The position numbers and the translations under genes are program-made. Source: Bizionia sp. (lineage in GTDB: Bacteria > Bacteroidota > Bacteroidia > Flavobacteriales > Flavobacteriaceae). From it: a DNA stretch of 10,124 nt. The notes under the pieces were generated by a model, which ran no database searches, was not told where the DNA came from, and saw only the letters and a list, made by a program, of their open reading frames with translations. The stretch spans positions 1 to 10,124 of the forward strand of contig JAGPVI010000123.1 in the NCBI GenBank assembly GCA_018067115.1, in the 5' to 3' direction. Position 1 is the first letter of the stretch; every line of letters starts with the position of its first letter. This document shows positions 7,012-10,124 of this stretch, piece after piece.

Positions 7012-7497
7012 ATGGCCATAAAAAGATTAGTTTTAGATGATTTTTTCGACGACGAAGAATTTACACTTATAGGTATTCATTCTAGTTTAGAAGACTTTAG
7101 GTTGGCATATCTTATTAATAAACATCTTCAAATACATCTAAGCAGAAAGCCTATAGATATGAAAAGTGATAATTTGGCGGCGCATTATTCTATTTTTGAA
7201 TGGGTAGACGAAGCTCAACTTACCGTTTGGAATTTAGTCTCTAATAGTTGTAAAGTAGAACTGGTGCAACAACCAGAAATGGCCGACTCTTTATTTGGTG
7301 CTAGTAAAACAACCAAAACGTATTTTTTATTGCCCGAATTTAAGCGTGTTAATTATGTCTTAAAAATCGAAACGGAGCTGTCGGAACAAACCCAAAAGCT
7401 TATATTAAACACAATACAAGATATCAAACAAGTAGTGATGGCTCATTCTATCGATGCCGATCTGCTTAAATCAAAAGAAAATTTAATATTTAACTAA
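7012..7497 (+). CDS. IPExxxVDY family protein, function unknown
   Basis: A 161-residue protein with no signal peptide or membrane segment, so probably cytoplasmic. I recognise it as the small Bacteroidota family named for its IPExxxVDY motif, here in the variant form LPEFKRVNY (107-115). Other visible features are an acidic N-terminal patch (DDFFDDEE, 9-16), a segment rich in aromatic and charged residues around 58-73 (HYSIFEWVDEAQLTVW), and an amphipathic C-terminal helix (about 123-145). The family has no established biochemical role that I know of. Its stop codon overlaps the pyk start codon by one base (TAATG), so translation of the two is likely coupled. A link to pyruvate kinase expression or regulation is inference from position only. 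A weak -7-like TATATTTA (6982-6989) precedes it, without a -33 partner. Confidence 0.85.
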   Translation: MAIKRLVLDDFFDDEEFTLIGIHSSLEDFRLAYLINKHLQIHLSRKPIDMKSDNLAAHYSIFEWVDEAQLTVWNLVSNSCKVELVQQPEMADSLFGASKTTKTYFLLPEFKRVNYVLKIETELSEQTQKLILNTIQDIKQVVMAHSIDADLLKSKENLIFN

Positions 7498-8924
7498 TGC
7501 AGAAAAGAAAAAAGACAAAAATTGTTGCCACTTTGGGGCCAGCTACAAGCAATAAAACGGTGCTAAAGGCAATGTTAGACGCAGGAGCAAATGTATTTAG
7601 AATAAACTTTTCGCATGCAGATTACGAAGACGTAAAAGAACGCGTTAAAATGATTCGCGAGTTAAACGATGAGTTTGGCTACAACGCTTCTATATTAGGT
7701 GATTTACAAGGCCCTAAGTTGCGCGTAGGCGTTATGAAAGGAGAAGTGTTTGTAAATGCAGGCGATGAAATAATTTTTGCGACAGGAAAAAAGTTTATAG
7801 GCACAAAAGAACGTGTTTACATGACCTACGATAAATTTCCTCAAGATGCCAAACCAGGAGAACGTGTACTTTTGGACGATGGTAAATTAATATTCGAAGT
7901 CGTGTCTTCAAATGGCGTAGACGAAGTATTAACTAGAGTCATCCAAGGAGGGCCGTTGCGTTCTCGAAAAGGTGTAAACTTACCAAATACAAATATCTCT
8001 CAACCCGCTTTAACCGAAAAAGATATTGAAGACGCAATTTTTGCTTGCGAAATAGAAGTGGATTGGATGGCGTTATCTTTCGTGCGCCATGCCGAAGATT
8101 TAATGTTACTTCAAGAATTAATTAAAAAACACAGCGCTCATAAAATTCCAATTATAGCAAAAATAGAAAAGCCTGAAGCTGTAGAAAACATAGATAAAAT
8201 TGTTGCTTACTGCGACGGATTAATGGTAGCAAGAGGAGATTTGGGAGTGGAAATCCCGGCCGAAGAAGTCCCATTAATTCAAAAGAAACTGGTGCATAAA
8301 GCTAAAAGTGCTAGGATTCCTGTAATTATTGCTACCCAAATGATGGAAACAATGATTACTAGTTTAACGCCAACGCGTGCCGAGGTCAACGACGTTGCCA
8401 ACTCCGTGATGGATGGTGCCGATGCCGTAATGCTATCTGGCGAAACTAGCGTAGGGCAATATCCGGTCGAGGTTATCCAGCAAATGACTAATATTATTAC
8501 TAGTGTCGAAGATTCAGATTTAATTAAAGTGCCACAATCGCCGCCACACGTGCGTACTAAGCGATTTATCACCAAATCTATATGTTATCACGCTGCTTTA
8601 ATGGCAAACGATATTAATGCAAAAGCCATTACAACACTTACAAATAGTGGGTATACGGCGTTTCAAATTTCTGCTTGGAGACCAAGTGCACATATTTTAG
8701 TGTTTACGTCCAACAAGCGAATTTTAACGCAACTTAGCTTGCTTTGGGGTGTTAAAGCGTTCCATTACGACAAGTATGTAAGTACAGACGAAACGATCGA
8801 AGACGTTAATAAATTTGCTCTAGAGCAAGGATTTGTTAATAAAGGAGATATGTTGGTAAGTCTTGCAGCAATGCCTATTCAAGAAAAAGGAATGGTAAAT
8901 ACGTTACGTGTTTCAGAAATTTAA
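7497..8924 (+). CDS. pyk: Pyruvate kinase
   Basis: Pyruvate kinase transfers phosphate from phosphoenolpyruvate to ADP, the last step of glycolysis. The 475-residue product is full length for bacteria. Visible landmarks are TLGPATSN (12-19), Arg35 in FRINFSH (34-40), the B domain from about 72 to 165, the active-site signature IIAKIEKPEAVEN (219-231) with Lys222 and metal ligand Glu224, and ARGDLGVE (245-252) with Asp248. ATQMMETM (279-286) and PTRAEVNDVANSVMDG (292-307) complete the barrel, and the C domain runs from about 350. At the position that separates K+-dependent from K+-independent enzymes it has Lys74 (LQGPKLRV, 70-77), the K+-independent pattern. The ATG at 7497 shares one base with the stop of the upstream gene and directly precedes the conserved KTKIVATLGP, so the start is secure. 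It converges on dinB. Confidence 0.96.
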   Translation: MQKRKKTKIVATLGPATSNKTVLKAMLDAGANVFRINFSHADYEDVKERVKMIRELNDEFGYNASILGDLQGPKLRVGVMKGEVFVNAGDEIIFATGKKFIGTKERVYMTYDKFPQDAKPGERVLLDDGKLIFEVVSSNGVDEVLTRVIQGGPLRSRKGVNLPNTNISQPALTEKDIEDAIFACEIEVDWMALSFVRHAEDLMLLQELIKKHSAHKIPIIAKIEKPEAVENIDKIVAYCDGLMVARGDLGVEIPAEEVPLIQKKLVHKAKSARIPVIIATQMMETMITSLTPTRAEVNDVANSVMDGADAVMLSGETSVGQYPVEVIQQMTNIITSVEDSDLIKVPQSPPHVRTKRFITKSICYHAALMANDINAKAITTLTNSGYTAFQISAWRPSAHILVFTSNKRILTQLSLLWGVKAFHYDKYVSTDETIEDVNKFALEQGFVNKGDMLVSLAAMPIQEKGMVNTLRVSEI

Positions 8925-8931
8925 AAGTATT
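8923..8931. repeat. Left copy of 9-bp direct repeat AAAAGTATT
   Basis: Identical to 9025-9033. It begins within the pyk stop codon (TAA, 8922-8924) and ends exactly where the structured element begins. With its partner it has the form of a target-site duplication. Confidence 0.75.
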
Positions 8932-9024
8932 GGGGCGTTTCCATTTTAATACTTAAACTGGACCGCGCTATCCACTATATCTTTTGCAGTAAAAGCAAAA
9001 GGATGCCGTTACTATCGCTAACGC
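8932..9024. repeat. REP-like structured repeat element between convergent genes
   Basis: A 93-bp non-coding element with a layered inverted-repeat structure. An outer stem pairs GCGTT (8935-8939) with AACGC (9020-9024). Inside it, hairpin 1 pairs 8940-8949 with 8953-8962 (9 of 10 positions, 3-nt loop). Hairpin 2 pairs CTTTTGC (8981-8987) with GCAAAAG (8995-9001) around a 7-nt loop. ATCC (8970-8973) can alternatively pair with GGAT (9001-9004). The blocks GGGGCGTT, GCTATCC, AAAAGGAT and CGCTAACGC resemble REP-like dispersed repeats I remember from flavobacterial genomes; this was not searched. It fills the whole pyk/dinB gap, a normal site for REP elements, and carries no open reading frame or downstream T-run that would make it a plain terminator. 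Its local GC content is higher than the flanks. Confidence 0.68.
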
Positions 9025-9033
9025 AAAAGTATT
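9025..9033. repeat. Right copy of 9-bp direct repeat AAAAGTATT
   Basis: Identical to 8923-8931. It starts directly after the outer-stem AACGC of the element and overlaps two bases of the dinB stop codon (9032-9034 on the minus strand). Confidence 0.75.
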
Positions 9034-10124
9034 AAAACCCAAATTTAAGCTGTACACTTACAGTTTTAGATTCGGGTTTTTTTATGGCTTTTTCTGTATT
9101 TAAATTCGATAATGAAATGCCTAATAAACGCACAGAGTTATCTAGTTTTTCTTGGTATAGTAGTTCCTTTGCAGTCTCTAAAAGAAGATGTTTGTCGCTA
9201 ATAAAATAAGGCAGTGTTTTACTACGCGTGTGCAAAGAGAAGTCACTGTATTTAATTTTTAGTGTAACCGTTTTTCCAGCCACTTTATTGCTTTTTAAGC
9301 GTTTAGAAACTTCTTCGGCAATACGGTCTAATTTTTCAAGCATAAATATTTCCGACGATAAATTGGTGCTAAACGTACGCTCGGCAGCCAGACTTTTACG
9401 CGTTCTATTCGGTTTTACTTCGCTATTATGTATTCCGCGAACAACATAATAGTAATAGCTTCCCGATTTGCCAAAATGTGACTGTAAAAAGTCTAGACTT
9501 TTTGTTTTTAAATCGGTTCCAGTAAATATTCCTTTTTGGTACATTTTTTCGGCTGTAACTTTTCCTATGCCATAAAACTTTCTAATGTCTAAAGCTTCTA
9601 GAAAGTCAAGAACCTCTTCTGGATTAACCGTTTTTTGTCCGTTAGGTTTGTTGTAATCACTAGCAACTTTGGCAATAAATTTATTAATAGAAATTCCTGC
9701 AGATGCTGTTAAGCCTACTTCATTTAAAATGCGTGCACGTATCTCCTCGGCAATTAGCGAGGCACTCGGGTTTCCTTTTTTATTTTCGGTAACATCGAGA
9801 TAGGCTTCATCCAAAGAAAGCGGCTCTACGAGATCTGTATAGTCATAAAAAATCTTTCTAATTTTTGTAGAAATCTCCTTATAGCGGTCAAAGCGTGGGG
9901 GTACAAAGAGTAAATCTGGGCAATTTCGTTTCGCCATAACGCCACTCATTGCACTGCGTACACCAAATTTTCGTGCTTCGTAACTAGCAGCGGCTACCAC
10001 ACCTCGTAAGCCATTACCGCCTACTGCTAGGGGTTTACCTATAAGTTCAGGATTATCCAATTGTTCTACAGATGCATAAAAGGCATCCATATCAACATGA
10101 ATAATTTTTCTAATGGGTAAGGCT
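9032..10124 (-). CDS. dinB: DNA polymerase IV (Y-family, DinB), 5' end outside the window
   Basis: DinB is the error-prone translesion polymerase. The reading frame is open to the right edge: before the first in-window ATG (10090) it encodes LPIRKIIHVD, which joins to MDAFYASVEQ to give the family's normal N-terminus. The Asp before that Met is a metal ligand (Asp8 in E. coli), so 10090 cannot be the true start; only a few codons are missing. Counting from the Met at 10090, the second catalytic motif SLDEAYLD (92-99) holds the Asp-Glu pair, a helix-hairpin-helix segment lies near FYGIGKVTAEKM (about 132-143), and the little-finger domain includes AERTFSTNLSS. The protein ends in QLKFGF, matching in place and pattern the C-terminal clamp-binding QLVLGL of E. 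coli DinB. It is convergent with pyk, and its stop codon overlaps the right direct repeat. No regulatory region is visible because the 5' side is cut off. Confidence 0.95.
   Translation of the reverse strand, partial: ALPIRKIIHVDMDAFYASVEQLDNPELIGKPLAVGGNGLRGVVAAASYEARKFGVRSAMSGVMAKRNCPDLLFVPPRFDRYKEISTKIRKIFYDYTDLVEPLSLDEAYLDVTENKKGNPSASLIAEEIRARILNEVGLTASAGISINKFIAKVASDYNKPNGQKTVNPEEVLDFLEALDIRKFYGIGKVTAEKMYQKGIFTGTDLKTKSLDFLQSHFGKSGSYYYYVVRGIHNSEVKPNRTRKSLAAERTFSTNLSSEIFMLEKLDRIAEEVSKRLKSNKVAGKTVTLKIKYSDFSLHTRSKTLPYFISDKHLLLETAKELLYQEKLDNSVRLLGISLSNLNTEKAIKKPESKTVSVQLKFGF

Noticed and set aside
8981..9001. Hairpin 2 of the intergenic element as a simple intrinsic terminator for pyk
   Set aside because: No run of T follows the stem on either strand, and it is part of a larger bounded element.
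10088..10090. ATG at 10090 as the dinB start
   Set aside because: The frame stays open upstream and encodes RKIIHVD, the conserved family N-terminus including a catalytic Asp. The true start lies beyond the window.

Overview
The window looks like chromosomal DNA from a member of the Bacteroidota, most likely a flavobacterium (Flavobacteriaceae). The evidence is the visibly AT-rich sequence, the lack of Shine-Dalgarno sequences before the genes, promoter elements of the Bacteroidota type (TAnnTTTG at -7), an IPExxxVDY-family gene directly before pyruvate kinase, and the gene order purN / acpP-fabF-rnc / IPExxxVDY-pyk, which I recall as typical of flavobacteria. No tool was run; family assignments rest on motifs read by eye.

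Layout. The left part (101-4438) is on the minus strand. Read in the direction of transcription it runs purN, an RNase HI with a viroplasmin-type hybrid-binding domain, a PfkB-family sugar or nucleoside kinase, and a long divergent amidophosphoribosyltransferase (PurF-like). The kinase appears to be its own transcription unit, with a well-formed promoter at 3041-3074 and a strong intrinsic terminator at 2060-2088. A 182-bp divergent intergenic region (4439-4620) separates purN from the plus-strand group acpP-fabF-rnc, which has gaps of 13 and 7 bp. After a 139-bp gap come the IPExxxVDY gene and pyk, joined by a TAATG stop/start overlap. On the right, dinB (DNA polymerase IV) is on the minus strand, converges on pyk, and runs off the right edge of the window.

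Functions. The genes are mainly housekeeping: purine synthesis (PurN and the PurF-like protein), fatty-acid synthesis (AcpP, FabF), RNA processing and RNA:DNA hybrid removal (RNase III, RNase HI), the last step of glycolysis (Pyk), and translesion synthesis (DinB). I see no phage, CRISPR, toxin-antitoxin or secretion genes.

The least ordinary item is non-coding. Between the convergent stop codons of pyk and dinB lies a 93-bp structured element (8932-9024), resembling the REP-like repeats I recall from Bacteroidota genomes. It is bounded exactly by a perfect 9-bp direct repeat, AAAAGTATT. This looks like an insertion with target-site duplication. Removing it would leave the two stop codons only 5 bp apart. 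Other points worth checking are the altered oxyanion-hole motif and C-terminal extension of the PurF-like enzyme, the signature of a K+-independent pyruvate kinase, and an Asp-to-Asn change at a metal-ligand position of RNase III.
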